From Tissierellia bacterium (GTDB lineage: Bacteria > Bacillota > Clostridia > Tissierellales > Peptoniphilaceae): a stretch of DNA of 48,939 bases. The stretch lies in contig JAAYNG010000001.1 of assembly GCA_012520935.1 (NCBI GenBank), forward strand, positions 1 to 48,939, written 5' to 3'. Every line of letters starts with the position of its first letter. Positions within the stretch are counted from its first letter, which is position 1. The translations under genes were made by a program, and so were the position numbers. This document shows, piece after piece, positions 1 through 7,768 of the stretch. The notes under the pieces were generated by a model, which was given only the letters and a program-made list of their open reading frames with translations, did not search any database and was not told the DNA's origin.

Positions 1-3000
1 AAGTCAAATTCTTCCCCTTGAACTTCTTTAACTTCCAAGCTGTCTGCCAGGGTTTCATTCATTATTATATCCTTATATTCTCCCACTGCCTTTTCAATTG
101 CTTCTGTTCCCTTGTAGGCAATTTTAATCCTATCCATAACTTCAAGCCCTGTTGTCTTTCTCATGTTTTGGATTTTAGAGATAAATTCTCTTACATAGCC
201 TTCATCTATTAAGGCTTGGTCCAGTTTTGTATCTAGGATTAGGAAGACTCCATTTTCCATTTGGACATCGAAGCCTTCCTTGGCAGAAATTCTCAGGTCG
301 ATATATTCTCTTAGGATTTCTGTATCTTCTCCGTCAAGCTTAAGTGTAAGCTTTCCTTCCTTTTCCAACTTATCCATAAATTCTTTAGGGTCAACTTCAT
401 TCAATACTTTTTGGAAGGTCTTTATTTTACCACCAAGTATCTTTCCAGCCTCTTTATAGTCCGGTTTCAAGGAGTAGTCCATAAAGCTTGCAATATTCTT
501 TTCAAAGACAACTTCCTTAACATTCAATTCTTCCATTAATAGTGGAGTAAGGTCTTTAATCTTTTCCTCATACCTTCCATCTATTAGGATTTCTGATAGG
601 GGTTGCCTAACCTTTAATTGAACTTTTTCCCTTGAAGCCCTTCCCAAAGTAACCAAAGTCCTTACAAGGTCCATTCTTTCTTCAATTTCAGGTTCTATAA
701 AGCTTGTGTCAGCTTCCGGATAGTATTCTATATGGACAGATACGCCATCTGTAAGCTTCCTATAGAGGTCTTCAGCTATAAAAGGTGTAAATGGAGCGAT
801 TAGTTTTGCAACTCCAAGTAAGACTTCATAAACTACCTTGAAGGCAACTTTCTTATTTTCATTTTCTTCTTTTTGCCAGAACCTTCTTCTGGTCCTTCTG
901 ATATACCAGTTGGAGAAGTCTTCTATTACAAAGTCAGAGATATCTCTTACTACCTTGGTGAGCTCAAATATGTCCATATTCTTGCTGGCTGAATCCAAGA
1001 GGTTGTGGTACTTTGAAAGTAGCCACTTGTCAATTTCTTCCAAGGCATCCCTGTTCAAGTCGTAAGAACTTGGGTCAATCTTCTCTGTTCCTGTATATAG
1101 TGAGAAGAAGTTATAGATATTCTTTATTGAACGGAAGAATTTTGATTCCACTTCCTTTAGTCCGTCTTCGTCAAACTTAGTAGGTATCCATGGTGGAGAC
1201 ACATAGATTAAATACCATCTTAGGACATCGGCTCCGTATTCTTCAAACAAGTCAAATGGGTCTACTGTATTTCCTCTGGACTTGGACATCTTCTTGCCAT
1301 CCTTATCCAAAACTAAGTCGTTAACAAGTACATTCTTATATGGAGATTTTCCGGTCATATAGGTGGAAATCGCCATTAGCGAGTAGAACCAGCCCCTAGT
1401 TTGGTCGATACCTTCGCAGATAAAGTCTGCCGGGAATAATTGGTCAAAGTCCTCCTTGTGTTCAAATGGGTAGTGCCATTGGGCAAAAGGCATGGCTCCT
1501 GAGTCAAACCAAACATCAATTACCTCAGGCTCTCTAGTCATCCTGCCACCACAGGAACATTCAAAATGGACATCGTCCACATAAGGCCTGTGAAGTTCAA
1601 TGTTTTCATCTATATCTTCAATTGCCCTGTCAACTAATTCCTTGATTGAACCTACAGACTCAACCTTGCCACACTCTTCACACCTCCATAGCGGAAGTGG
1701 TGTTCCCCAGTATCTGGACCTGGAAATAGCCCAGTCTTGTAGGTTTTCAAGCCAGTTGCCAAATCTTTTTTCACCCACGAACTCAGGGAACCAGTTGACA
1801 TTATTGTTGTTTTCAACCAGTTGGTCCTTAATTTTAGTCATCTCTATATACCAAGAAGGCTTGGCATAATATAGTAGGGGGGTCCTACACCTCCAACAAT
1901 GTGGATAGTTGTGGTCTATTTTATATTTTCTAACTAAGAGTCCTTGTTCCTTTAGCCATTTAATAATTTCCGGGTCGGCATCCATTACAAACATTCCTTC
2001 CCAGTCTGTTTCAGTGAACTTTCCGTCATCATTTACAGGGTTTACTACCGGCAGGTCATACCTAGTTCCTGTGTTGTAGTCGTCTTCACCAAAGGCAGGT
2101 GCTGTATGGACAATACCGGTACCATCATCTATAGTAACATAGTCGGCTAAGGTTACAAAAAAGGCTTTTTTATTGGTCTTAATCATTGGAATTAATTGTT
2201 CATACTCTATATGTTCCAGGTTTTTACCCTTCATTGTTTCCAGAACTTCAAAGTCTTCTCCTAGATTTTTTTCAGCCAAGGCCTTTGCTACATAGTAGAC
2301 CTTGCCATCGTCTGCCTTAGCCTTGATGTAGTCAACTTCCGGATTTACTGTAAGGGAAACATTAGAAGGAAGGGTCCAAGGGGTTGTGGTCCATGCAAGG
2401 AAGTACTCATCTGCGTCCTTTCTCTTAAACCTGACAGTAACTGATTCAGTTTTAATTTCTTCATAGCCTTGGGCAACCTCGTGGGAAGCAAGACCTGTTC
2501 CACACCTGGCACAGTATGGGAGTATCTTGTGTCCTTCGTAAAGCATATCGTCTTTATACATACTGTCAAGTATATGCCAACAAGACTCTATATATTCATT
2601 TTCCAGAGTTATATATGGGTCGTCCAGGTCAACCAAGTAGGCCATGTCTTCTGACATTTCACGCCATAATTTTTCGTAGACAAAGACTGACTCTCTACAT
2701 TCTTTATTGAAAGCCTCTATCCCATAATCTACTATCTCGTGCTTGTCTTTTAATCCCAACTTCTTCTCCACCTCTATCTCTACAGGTAGTCCGTGGGTGT
2801 CCCAGCCGGCCTTTCTCTTAACTTGGTAGCCCTTCATGGTCTTATACCTACAAGTTAAGTCCTTTAGTGTCCTAGCCATAACATGGTGGATACCCGGTCT
2901 TCCATTTGCAGTTGGTGGTCCTTCATAAAATACATATTTGTTTTTTGGGTCTCTTTCGGTAACGCATAGGCGGAGCAGGTCTATTTCATCCCAATACTTA

Positions 3001-3071
3001 GAAATTTCCCTCTCCCTGTCAAAGGTTTTGACCTTTGAAAATTCTTCATATGTTCTCAAGTTTTCATTCAT
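1..3071 (-). CDS. ileS: Isoleucyl-tRNA synthetase, type 2 (partial at window edge)
   Basis: Charges tRNA-Ile with isoleucine in the cytoplasm. The reading frame is open to the window edge, giving 1023 codons, so only the last residues are missing. The class I HIGH-type motif is HHVM at residues 62-65, inside GRPGIHHVMA. KMSKS is near residue 593 (DKDGKKMSKSRGN). The CP1 editing domain includes TTPWTLPSN. Spacing and motif style match the eukaryote-like IleRS2 clade, which is generally mupirocin-tolerant; that is family knowledge, not tested here. The ATG start follows AAGGAG and lies directly downstream of a T-box leader, which fits isoleucine-tRNA-controlled expression. Confidence 0.96.
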   Translation of the reverse strand, partial: MNENLRTYEEFSKVKTFDREREISKYWDEIDLLRLCVTERDPKNKYVFYEGPPTANGRPGIHHVMARTLKDLTCRYKTMKGYQVKRKAGWDTHGLPVEIEVEKKLGLKDKHEIVDYGIEAFNKECRESVFVYEKLWREMSEDMAYLVDLDDPYITLENEYIESCWHILDSMYKDDMLYEGHKILPYCARCGTGLASHEVAQGYEEIKTESVTVRFKRKDADEYFLAWTTTPWTLPSNVSLTVNPEVDYIKAKADDGKVYYVAKALAEKNLGEDFEVLETMKGKNLEHIEYEQLIPMIKTNKKAFFVTLADYVTIDDGTGIVHTAPAFGEDDYNTGTRYDLPVVNPVNDDGKFTETDWEGMFVMDADPEIIKWLKEQGLLVRKYKIDHNYPHCWRCRTPLLYYAKPSWYIEMTKIKDQLVENNNNVNWFPEFVGEKRFGNWLENLQDWAISRSRYWGTPLPLWRCEECGKVESVGSIKELVDRAIEDIDENIELHRPYVDDVHFECSCGGRMTREPEVIDVWFDSGAMPFAQWHYPFEHKEDFDQLFPADFICEGIDQTRGWFYSLMAISTYMTGKSPYKNVLVNDLVLDKDGKKMSKSRGNTVDPFDLFEEYGADVLRWYLIYVSPPWIPTKFDEDGLKEVESKFFRSIKNIYNFFSLYTGTEKIDPSSYDLNRDALEEIDKWLLSKYHNLLDSASKNMDIFELTKVVRDISDFVIEDFSNWYIRRTRRRFWQKEENENKKVAFKVVYEVLLGVAKLIAPFTPFIAEDLYRKLTDGVSVHIEYYPEADTSFIEPEIEERMDLVRTLVTLGRASREKVQLKVRQPLSEILIDGRYEEKIKDLTPLLMEELNVKEVVFEKNIASFMDYSLKPDYKEAGKILGGKIKTFQKVLNEVDPKEFMDKLEKEGKLTLKLDGEDTEILREYIDLRISAKEGFDVQMENGVFLILDTKLDQALIDEGYVREFISKIQNMRKTTGLEVMDRIKIAYKGTEAIEKAVGEYKDIIMNETLADSLEVKEVQGEEFD

Positions 3072-3084
3072 CTCCTTCTTAAAA

Positions 3085-3269
3085 ATAATAAAAAAGCCCC
3101 GATATAAAATCGGGACGATAAAATCGCTATACCACCCATAGTGGGGACCGATAACGGGGTCAGCGTCTAAAAGATACTCAGGGGTGATCTTCAGATGGGA
3201 CCTTGAGTCTTTTCACCAACCAGACCCTCTCTAAAAAGTATCGTCACCTTACTCTTCCCTTCAAAGTCA
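3085..3269 (-). promoter_or_regulatory. T-box riboswitch leader, isoleucine specifier
   Basis: Read on the minus strand, the leader carries the stem I motifs AGAGAGG and GGTGAAA, then GAAGATCACC followed by TGAGTA, which places an ATC (Ile) specifier codon in the specifier loop. The T-box sequence GGGTGGTATAGCG lies at plus 3124-3136 and is followed by a terminator with a T run. Uncharged tRNA-Ile would favour the antiterminator and expression of ileS. The specifier agrees with the downstream gene. Confidence 0.93.
3090..3117 (-). terminator. T-box attenuator terminator of ileS
   Basis: On the minus strand, CCCGAT pairs with ATCGGG around an AT loop and is followed by a T run, 20-odd bases before the ileS start. 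It competes with the T-box antiterminator. Confidence 0.88.
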
Positions 3270-3275
3270 TAAGTT

Positions 3276-3304
3276 ATTATACCCTCAAAAGATAAAAAAG
3301 TCAA
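3276..3304 (-). promoter_or_regulatory. Promoter of the ileS T-box transcript
   Basis: TTGACT and TATAAT are separated by 17 bases on the minus strand. The predicted start is near 3269, giving a leader of about 200 nt, the usual T-box size. Confidence 0.75.
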
Positions 3305-3405
3305 GATTATAAATTAAAAAGGTCAAGTATTGTTAATGATTTACGGTATAATATTTAAGCTGTCTGAACCCTCACAATACAAATATATAGAGGGGAGGTG
3401 TCTAA

Positions 3406-3501
3406 ATGGATACATTGTCAAACCTAATTGTATCCATCATGGCAGGTATAATTTCATATTATATCTGCAAATGGCTAGATGGAAACAGTAAAGACAGTTA
3501 G
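3406..3501 (+). CDS. 31-residue hydrophobic single-pass peptide
   Basis: Short ORF behind an excellent ribosome binding site (GGGGAGGTG, 5-6 bases before ATG), with a TATAAT at 3347-3352 and its own strong terminator. The peptide has a hydrophobic stretch (LIVSIMAGIISYYI, residues 7-20) and a charged C-terminal tail (KWLDGNSKDS). I recall similar tiny KWLDG-ending peptides in Firmicute genomes, often unannotated or called holin-like or toxin-like. The layout resembles type I toxin peptides, but I see no convincing antisense RNA. The function is unknown. It is divergent from ileS and convergent with hppA. Confidence 0.6.
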   Translation: MDTLSNLIVSIMAGIISYYICKWLDGNSKDS

Positions 3502-3508
3502 CCTAAAT

Positions 3509-3542
3509 AAAAAACCGAGGAATGCAGTCCTCGGTTTTTTTG
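3509..3542. terminator. Bidirectional terminator between the small peptide gene and hppA
   Basis: CCGAGGA (3515-3521) pairs with TCCTCGG (3528-3534), with A and T runs on either side. It can therefore stop the short peptide transcript on plus and the hppA transcript on minus. Confidence 0.88.
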
Positions 3543-3614
3543 TGTCTAAATGTTTTTGTCAAACCTTTTTACGAATATATTATACCCTAAATTCTAAAAA
3601 ATATCAACTTCTAA

Positions 3615-5612
3615 TTAAAACAATCCGTTTCCAAATATTCCTGCACCGGCGAATACTAGGGATACAATTGTCATTAACTTGATTAATATATTTAATGAAG
3701 GTCCTGATGTGTCTTTGAAAGGGTCGCCTACTGTGTCGCCTGTAACTGCAGCCTTGTGAGCTTCGCTTCCCTTTCCGCCATGTGTTCCACCTTCTATATA
3801 CTTCTTAGCGTTATCCCATGCTCCACCTGAGTTTGACATGAAGATAGCCATCAGTACACCTGTAACCAAGGCACCGGCCAGAAGTCCACCTAGAGCTTCT
3901 GCTCCAAGTAATACCCCTATTAGTACCGGAACGACTACTGCTAAAAGTCCGGGCACTATCATTTCTCTTAGGGCAGCACTTGTTGAAATGTCAACACATT
4001 TTGCGTATTCAGGTGTTTGTGTTCCTTCCATAATGCCTGGTAATTCTCTAAATTGTCTCCTTACTTCTTCAATCATTGAGAAGGCAGCCTTACCTACGGC
4101 TGACATTGTTAAAGCCGAGAATACAAATGGCAACATGCCACCGATGAATAAACCTGCAACGACCTTTGGTTGAGTTACATCTATTGCCTTCAATTCAACT
4201 ACATTAGTATAGGATGAGAATAGGGCAAGGGCAGTTAGGGCTGCTGACCCTATTGCAAACCCCTTACCTATAGCTGCAGTTGTATTACCAACTGAGTCCA
4301 AGTGGTCTGTGATTTCTCTTACTTCGTCCGGAAGTTCACACATTTCTGCGATACCACCGGCATTGTCAGCTATCGGACCATAGGCATCAACTGCAATTGT
4401 CATAGCGGCTGTTGAAAGCATACCTACTGCTGCTAAGGAAATTCCATAAAGTCCATATAGAGAATTTTCCGTTCCGCCTGCCGCAAAGTAAGCTACAATA
4501 ATACCAATTGCTATAACTATAATTGGAATAGCTGTTGATTCCATACCTACTGATAGACCGGCGATGATGTTTGTTGAAGCTCCAGTTTCTGATTCTGCAG
4601 CTATTCTTTGTACATACTTATGTTCGTCTGATGTATAAATTTCAGTTACCTTTGCAATTATCAAACCTACAACAATACCTGCAAGTATTGCAAAGAAAGG
4701 TTTAGAAGTTCCTAAAAAGTAGCCTGACAGGAAGTAGCCTGCTATCATTGTTGCTATTGAGCTTACAATTGTTCCGGTGTTAAGTGCCTTTTGAGGGTCT
4801 TTATCACCCTTTACAAAGAACACACCTATAATTGAAGCCAGTATTCCCACTGCAGCAAGGGCAATGGCATAATGAGCTCCGGCATCAGAATAAGCAACTA
4901 CACCAAGTGTAATAGCTGAGATTATAGCTCCAACATATGATTCAAATAAGTCTGCACCCATACCTGCAACATCCCCAACATTGTCCCCAACATTGTCTGC
5001 AATAACTGCAGGGTTTCTTGGGTCGTCTTCCGGAATTCCAGCTTCTACCTTACCAACAAGGTCAGCTCCAACGTCAGCAGCCTTAGTATAGATACCGCCA
5101 CCAACTCTTGCAAATAATGCGATAGATGATGCTCCAAGTCCAAAACTTGTAACAATTCCAGCATCTCCGATAATCATATATAATGCCGAAACACCTATGA
5201 TACCAAGACCTACAACGCACATACCCATAACTGCACCGCCGGAGAAGGCAATATCAAGAGCCTTGCCCATGCCGGATTCCTTTGCTGCATTGGCAGTTCT
5301 AACATTAGCCTTTGTAGCAGCCTTCATACCGATATAGCCTGCTAACATTGAAAAAATCGCCCCTATCAAGAAGCTAATTGAGTCCTTAATGCTTAGCATA
5401 AATGTTAATATAAAAAATAATACAACTATAAATATAGCTAGGGCCTTATATTCCCTCTTTAAAAAAGCCATTGCACCTTCTTGGATGTAACCGGAAATTT
5501 CTTTCATCCTATCATTTCCGGCACTTGCCTTATTAATTGTTGAGAATTTATACAAGGCAAAAACAAGGGCTAATGCACCAATAGCAATGGCTATTAAAAA
5601 CACACTGTCCAT
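3615..5612 (-). CDS. hppA: Membrane-bound ion-pumping pyrophosphatase, K+-dependent
   Basis: Couples pyrophosphate hydrolysis to Na+ and/or H+ export across the cytoplasmic membrane. The 665 residues with many membrane helices match the family. The substrate-binding motif [11 protein letters not shown] is at 180-190, and the EDDPRN and DNVGDNVGD motifs fill 195-214. GNTTA at 442-446 has Ala, not Lys, at the diagnostic position with Gly three residues on, marking the K+-dependent class. DLFESY places the ion-pathway Glu at residue 224, the position found in Na+-pumping members and also in some K+-dependent H+ pumps. The ATG follows AAGGAGG. It lies 12 bases after secG and is probably cotranscribed with it. 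Confidence 0.96.
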   Translation of the reverse strand: MDSVFLIAIAIGALALVFALYKFSTINKASAGNDRMKEISGYIQEGAMAFLKREYKALAIFIVVLFFILTFMLSIKDSISFLIGAIFSMLAGYIGMKAATKANVRTANAAKESGMGKALDIAFSGGAVMGMCVVGLGIIGVSALYMIIGDAGIVTSFGLGASSIALFARVGGGIYTKAADVGADLVGKVEAGIPEDDPRNPAVIADNVGDNVGDVAGMGADLFESYVGAIISAITLGVVAYSDAGAHYAIALAAVGILASIIGVFFVKGDKDPQKALNTGTIVSSIATMIAGYFLSGYFLGTSKPFFAILAGIVVGLIIAKVTEIYTSDEHKYVQRIAAESETGASTNIIAGLSVGMESTAIPIIVIAIGIIVAYFAAGGTENSLYGLYGISLAAVGMLSTAAMTIAVDAYGPIADNAGGIAEMCELPDEVREITDHLDSVGNTTAAIGKGFAIGSAALTALALFSSYTNVVELKAIDVTQPKVVAGLFIGGMLPFVFSALTMSAVGKAAFSMIEEVRRQFRELPGIMEGTQTPEYAKCVDISTSAALREMIVPGLLAVVVPVLIGVLLGAEALGGLLAGALVTGVLMAIFMSNSGGAWDNAKKYIEGGTHGGKGSEAHKAAVTGDTVGDPFKDTSGPSLNILIKLMTIVSLVFAGAGIFGNGLF

Positions 5613-5624
5613 TAAAAATCCTCC

Positions 5625-5849
5625 TTATTTTATCATTAATAATCCTAATGTTGAAACCATAAATATTACTGTAGAAACAACAGTTATCCTTTTTAATGTA
5701 AATTCTTTACCCCTACCTTGGTTTGGACCCCAAATCGGCTCGGAAGGGATGAAGGTAGCGTTTCCTCTTTCTTGCCCATCTTGCATAGCAACAGATATGA
5801 TTATGCTAAGGCTAGAAAGCAATATTATTATAGACATTAATGTAGTCAT
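5625..5849 (-). CDS. secG: Preprotein translocase subunit SecG
   Basis: Small accessory subunit of the SecYEG channel in the cytoplasmic membrane. The 74 residues show two membrane segments (about 4-18 and 53-72) flanking a polar loop, the normal SecG plan. I place the start at the internal ATG because GGGAGGTG lies just upstream of it; a longer reading from 5894 has no such site. The gene directly precedes hppA in a likely two-gene operon. Confidence 0.85.
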   Translation of the reverse strand: MTTLMSIIILLSSLSIIISVAMQDGQERGNATFIPSEPIWGPNQGRGKEFTLKRITVVSTVIFMVSTLGLLMIK

Positions 5850-5884
5850 CTTGACACCTCCCATCTTTTTTCGTAACAAATGGT

Positions 5885-5913
5885 ATTCTATCATAAATAG
5901 GAATTAAAATCAA
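5885..5913 (-). promoter_or_regulatory. Promoter of secG-hppA
   Basis: On the minus strand, TTGATT and TAGAAT are spaced 17 bases apart, with a TG extension two bases before the -10. It lies about 35 bases upstream of the chosen secG start. Confidence 0.7.
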
Positions 5914-5962
5914 CTATAAAAAAAGCTAATTAATATAAAAAAACCTTTAGAACAAGCTTGCT

Positions 5963-6192
5963 TTAATTCACTATAGAGTTGCAATAAGGACACCTGCCCG
6001 AGAAGCCTTTTCTAATCTCAACTTTTGCCCCACAACTTTTGCATATTACTTGTTCAATAGCAACAACTGTCTTCTTCTTTGCACCTATTAAAACAATATC
6101 TCCAGTTTTTTCATCTAGGGAAACATTTTTAAAAAGTCCCTTGCCAAGTTCCTTATTTTCAACTTATTAATTTTTCCTGTTTCTAGGTACAT
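5963..6192 (-). pseudogene. Frameshifted small zinc-ribbon protein
   Basis: The gene starts behind GGAAGGGAG with an ATG (MYLETGKINK), but after about ten codons the sensible reading moves to another frame. That frame continues through a lysine-rich segment to CKSCG and CPYCN zinc-ribbon knuckles and ends ...NSIVN. The span is 230 bases, one short of 77 codons, so a single lost base near AAGTTGAAAATAAG would explain it. The restored product would be about 76 residues. It could be a real mutation or a sequence error. The function is unknown; the Cys pairs suggest a metal-binding rubredoxin-like fold. Confidence 0.65.
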
Positions 6193-6233
6193 TTTAAATG
6201 CTCCCTTCCAAAAAAATATAAAATCAATGATTT

Positions 6234-6262
6234 CGTAGGGGCGGTTACTAACCGCCCCTACG
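6234..6262. repeat. Perfect palindrome of the TAGGGGCGG type
   Basis: Two 14-base arms (CGTAGGGGCGGTTA and its complement) sit around one central base. There is no T run, so it is not a standard terminator. Related palindromes lie at 6730-6754 and about 10093-10123. Confidence 0.75.
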
Positions 6263-6396
6263 CTTGAAGAAAAATTACTTTTGACACCTTAATCCTTTAT
6301 ATTATTATACCATATGCTTAAGTTTTTTGTTTGCTTTTTTTATATATTGTGATGTGTTATAATGATTATATATTTATTATTTAAGGAGGAGATATT

Positions 6397-6732
6397 ATGG
6401 CACTACCAGCTTGTCCAAAGTGTGGCGAGAACTTAACTTACGAAGATGGACACATGTATATCTGCCCTATATGTTTCCATGAATGGACAGACCAGTGTAT
6501 GAAAGAGGCAGAAGAGGCCAGCAAGGTCAGGGATGTTAATGGCAACGAACTAGTTGATGGCGACAGCGTTACAACTATCAATGACCTAAAGACAGGGAAT
6601 AGTACCATAAAAAAAGGAACAAGGGTTAAAAATATTAGGATTTTAGACCAAGAGGTAGATGGACATAACCTGTTAGCTAAGATTGATGGGATTGGAGAGG
6701 TATATTTAAAGGGTTCAGTAGTTAAAAAGTAG
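6397..6732 (+). CDS. PhnA/YjdM-family zinc-ribbon protein
   Basis: A 111-residue protein with an N-terminal zinc ribbon (Cys 6, 9, 23, 26) followed by the compact beta domain of the PhnA/YjdM family (VRDVNGNELVDGDSV). Despite the historical name, the family is not a proven phosphonate enzyme and its role is unclear. The start follows AAGGAGGAG, and the upstream TATAAT at 6358-6363 has a TG extension. It is a single-gene unit. The stop codon is the first bases of a palindromic repeat, so that repeat forms the 3' end of the gene. Confidence 0.9.
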   Translation: MALPACPKCGENLTYEDGHMYICPICFHEWTDQCMKEAEEASKVRDVNGNELVDGDSVTTINDLKTGNSTIKKGTRVKNIRILDQEVDGHNLLAKIDGIGEVYLKGSVVKK

Positions 6733-6754
6733 GGGTGGATATTATCCACCCCTA
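6730..6754. repeat. Perfect palindrome of the TAGGGGTGG type overlapping a stop codon
   Basis: Two 12-base arms (TAGGGGTGGATA and its complement) surround one base. The TAG stop of the PhnA-family gene is the first three bases. No T run follows. Confidence 0.75.
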
Positions 6755-6797
6755 TAATAATGCTTGCATTTATAAATTTTTAAACTTTTGAGTTAGC

Positions 6798-7175
6798 TTA
6801 TTTTGTTTTTTTTAACTTCTTTACATGATCTTTTATCCTATCAAAGGTTTCCTCGCTAATAACATGCTCTATCCTGCAAGCATCTTCCTCTGCAGTTTCC
6901 GGAGAGGTTCCTATCAATTGGAAAAAGTCTGTAAGGGCAATGTGCTTTTCATAAATGTCCTTTGCTATTTCTTCACCCTTTTTTGTAAAGTCTATATGAC
7001 CCTTATCATCAATGGTAATATAACCATCATCTTTTAGTATATTGACAGCTCGGCTAATACTTGGCCTGCTATAGTTTAAATAATTTGCAATATCAATTGA
7101 ACGAACATTTTCCATTTCTTTTTTTAATAATAAAATTGTTTCCAGATACATTTCTCCAGATTCTAAAATACTCAT
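6798..7175 (-). CDS. DtxR-family iron-responsive transcriptional repressor
   Basis: A 125-residue DtxR/MntR-type regulator: an N-terminal winged helix (RSIDIANYLNYSRPSISRAV, about 25-44), then the metal-binding dimer domain. It has no C-terminal SH3-like domain, so it is MntR-sized. The metal ligands line up with DtxR: Met9, His78, Cys100, Glu103 and His104 (CRIEH). Cys at position 100 is the iron-type residue, whereas MntR has Glu. It is divergent from feoAB, and TTAG-N6-CTAA boxes lie at its own start and at the feo start. I infer Fe2+-dependent repression of feo and of itself. Confidence 0.9.
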   Translation of the reverse strand: MSILESGEMYLETILLLKKEMENVRSIDIANYLNYSRPSISRAVNILKDDGYITIDDKGHIDFTKKGEEIAKDIYEKHIALTDFFQLIGTSPETAEEDACRIEHVISEETFDRIKDHVKKLKKTK

Positions 7176-7195
7176 TTTTACCTCCTTTAATGCAA

Positions 7196-7222
7196 TAGTT
7201 AGTCCTAACTAATAATATTATA
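7196..7222 (-). promoter_or_regulatory. dtxR-like promoter -10 with overlapping operator 1
   Basis: TAGTTAG-TC-CTAACTA at 7196-7211 is a perfect 7+7 palindrome. It lies just downstream of a minus-strand TATAAT (7217-7222), covering the predicted transcript start. It resembles the IdeR/DtxR box core (GTTAG...CTAAC). Autoregulation is inferred. Confidence 0.65.
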
Positions 7223-7264
7223 ACATATTTCGAAGTATTTTTATTGATTATTTATAATTTTTTA

Positions 7265-7293
7265 TTGACAATAAAAGAAAATTAGCGTATACT
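7265..7293 (+). promoter_or_regulatory. feoA promoter
   Basis: A consensus TTGACA at 7265-7270 and TATACT at 7288-7293 are separated by exactly 17 bases. The predicted start is near 7300, leaving a 240-base leader before feoA. Confidence 0.82.
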
Positions 7294-7317
7294 AACATTG
7301 GTTAGCTTAGACTAATT
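7291..7317 (+). promoter_or_regulatory. Operator 2, DtxR-type box at the feo start site
   Basis: CTAACATTGGTTAG (7292-7305) and TTAGCTTAGACTAA (7302-7315) overlap each other and the -10/+1 region of the feoA promoter. The second shares the TTAG-N6-CTAA pattern with operator 1. Bound repressor would block initiation. Confidence 0.62.
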
Positions 7318-7407
7318 ATTTTTTCGATTTTTCATTATTTCATTTAAATAATGAGAATTTATTAAATTTATCCTATTACATTTTTAAAGATATTATTTAT
7401 TTTTGTT

Positions 7408-7503
7408 ATCGCGAGGGTAAGCGTGGCGATTCAGTATAATTTATTGAGCGTGGGATATAAAAATTCCTCTGGATTGCTTTGTCGTCTCACTCCTCGCAAT
7501 GCC
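7408..7503. repeat. Dispersed palindromic repeat (ATTGCGAGGA type) in the feoA leader
   Basis: A right arm at 7469-7502 (GGATTGCTTTGTCG ... CCTCGCAATG) and a diverged inverted left arm at 7408-7434 (CGCGAGGGTAAGCGTGGCGAT) can fold together. I recall this GGATTGCTTCGTCG...CTCGCAATGAC sequence as a very common intergenic repeat in unrelated bacteria. It sits wholly inside the feoA 5' leader. Confidence 0.72.
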
Positions 7504-7539
7504 GGTGTGACACTCACTTATATAATGGAGGTAGATATC

Positions 7540-7758
7540 ATGACTATAGCAGATATGAAAATTGGTACTTCTGGTAAAATAAAAAAAGTTCATGGAAACG
7601 GTGCCCTAAGGCGAAGGATTATGGACATGGGACTTATCAATGGAACTGAGGTTTCTTTAAATAAATTAGCACCACTTGGCGACCCTATGGAGCTTTCTGT
7701 AAAAGGATATAAGCTTTCCATGAGGAAGGAAGATGCCAAGATGATTGAGCTGGTTTAA
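7540..7758 (+). CDS. feoA: Ferrous iron transport protein A
   Basis: Small cytoplasmic SH3-like partner of the FeoB iron channel. The 72 residues contain the family pattern GALRRRIMDMGLINGTEV and a C-terminal beta segment. I chose the ATG preceded by GGAGG (7527-7531). An upstream in-frame ATG at 7423 would translate the palindromic repeat and is not credible. The gene ends 10 bases before the likely feoB start. Confidence 0.93.
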   Translation: MTIADMKIGTSGKIKKVHGNGALRRRIMDMGLINGTEVSLNKLAPLGDPMELSVKGYKLSMRKEDAKMIELV

Positions 7759-7768
7759 GGAGGGCAAT

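Noticed and set aside
838..2710. Several plus-strand ORFs of 60-90 codons within the ileS region
   Set aside because: They lie opposite a continuous, motif-rich ileS frame, lack ribosome sites and encode no recognisable protein.
3300..3410. An antisense RNA antitoxin for the 31-residue peptide
   Set aside because: The minus-strand promoter here drives the ileS T-box away from the peptide gene; no RNA opposite the peptide coding region can be supported.
3838..4173. 111-codon plus-strand ORF inside hppA
   Set aside because: Shadow of the hppA frame, with no ribosome site and biased composition mirroring the membrane protein.
6234..6754. The two perfect palindromes as intrinsic terminators
   Set aside because: Neither is followed by a T run, so I treat them as repeats; only the copy near 10.1 kb has terminator features.
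7423..7539. Longer feoA start at 7423
   Set aside because: It would translate the palindromic repeat; a clean GGAGG site precedes the ATG at 7540.
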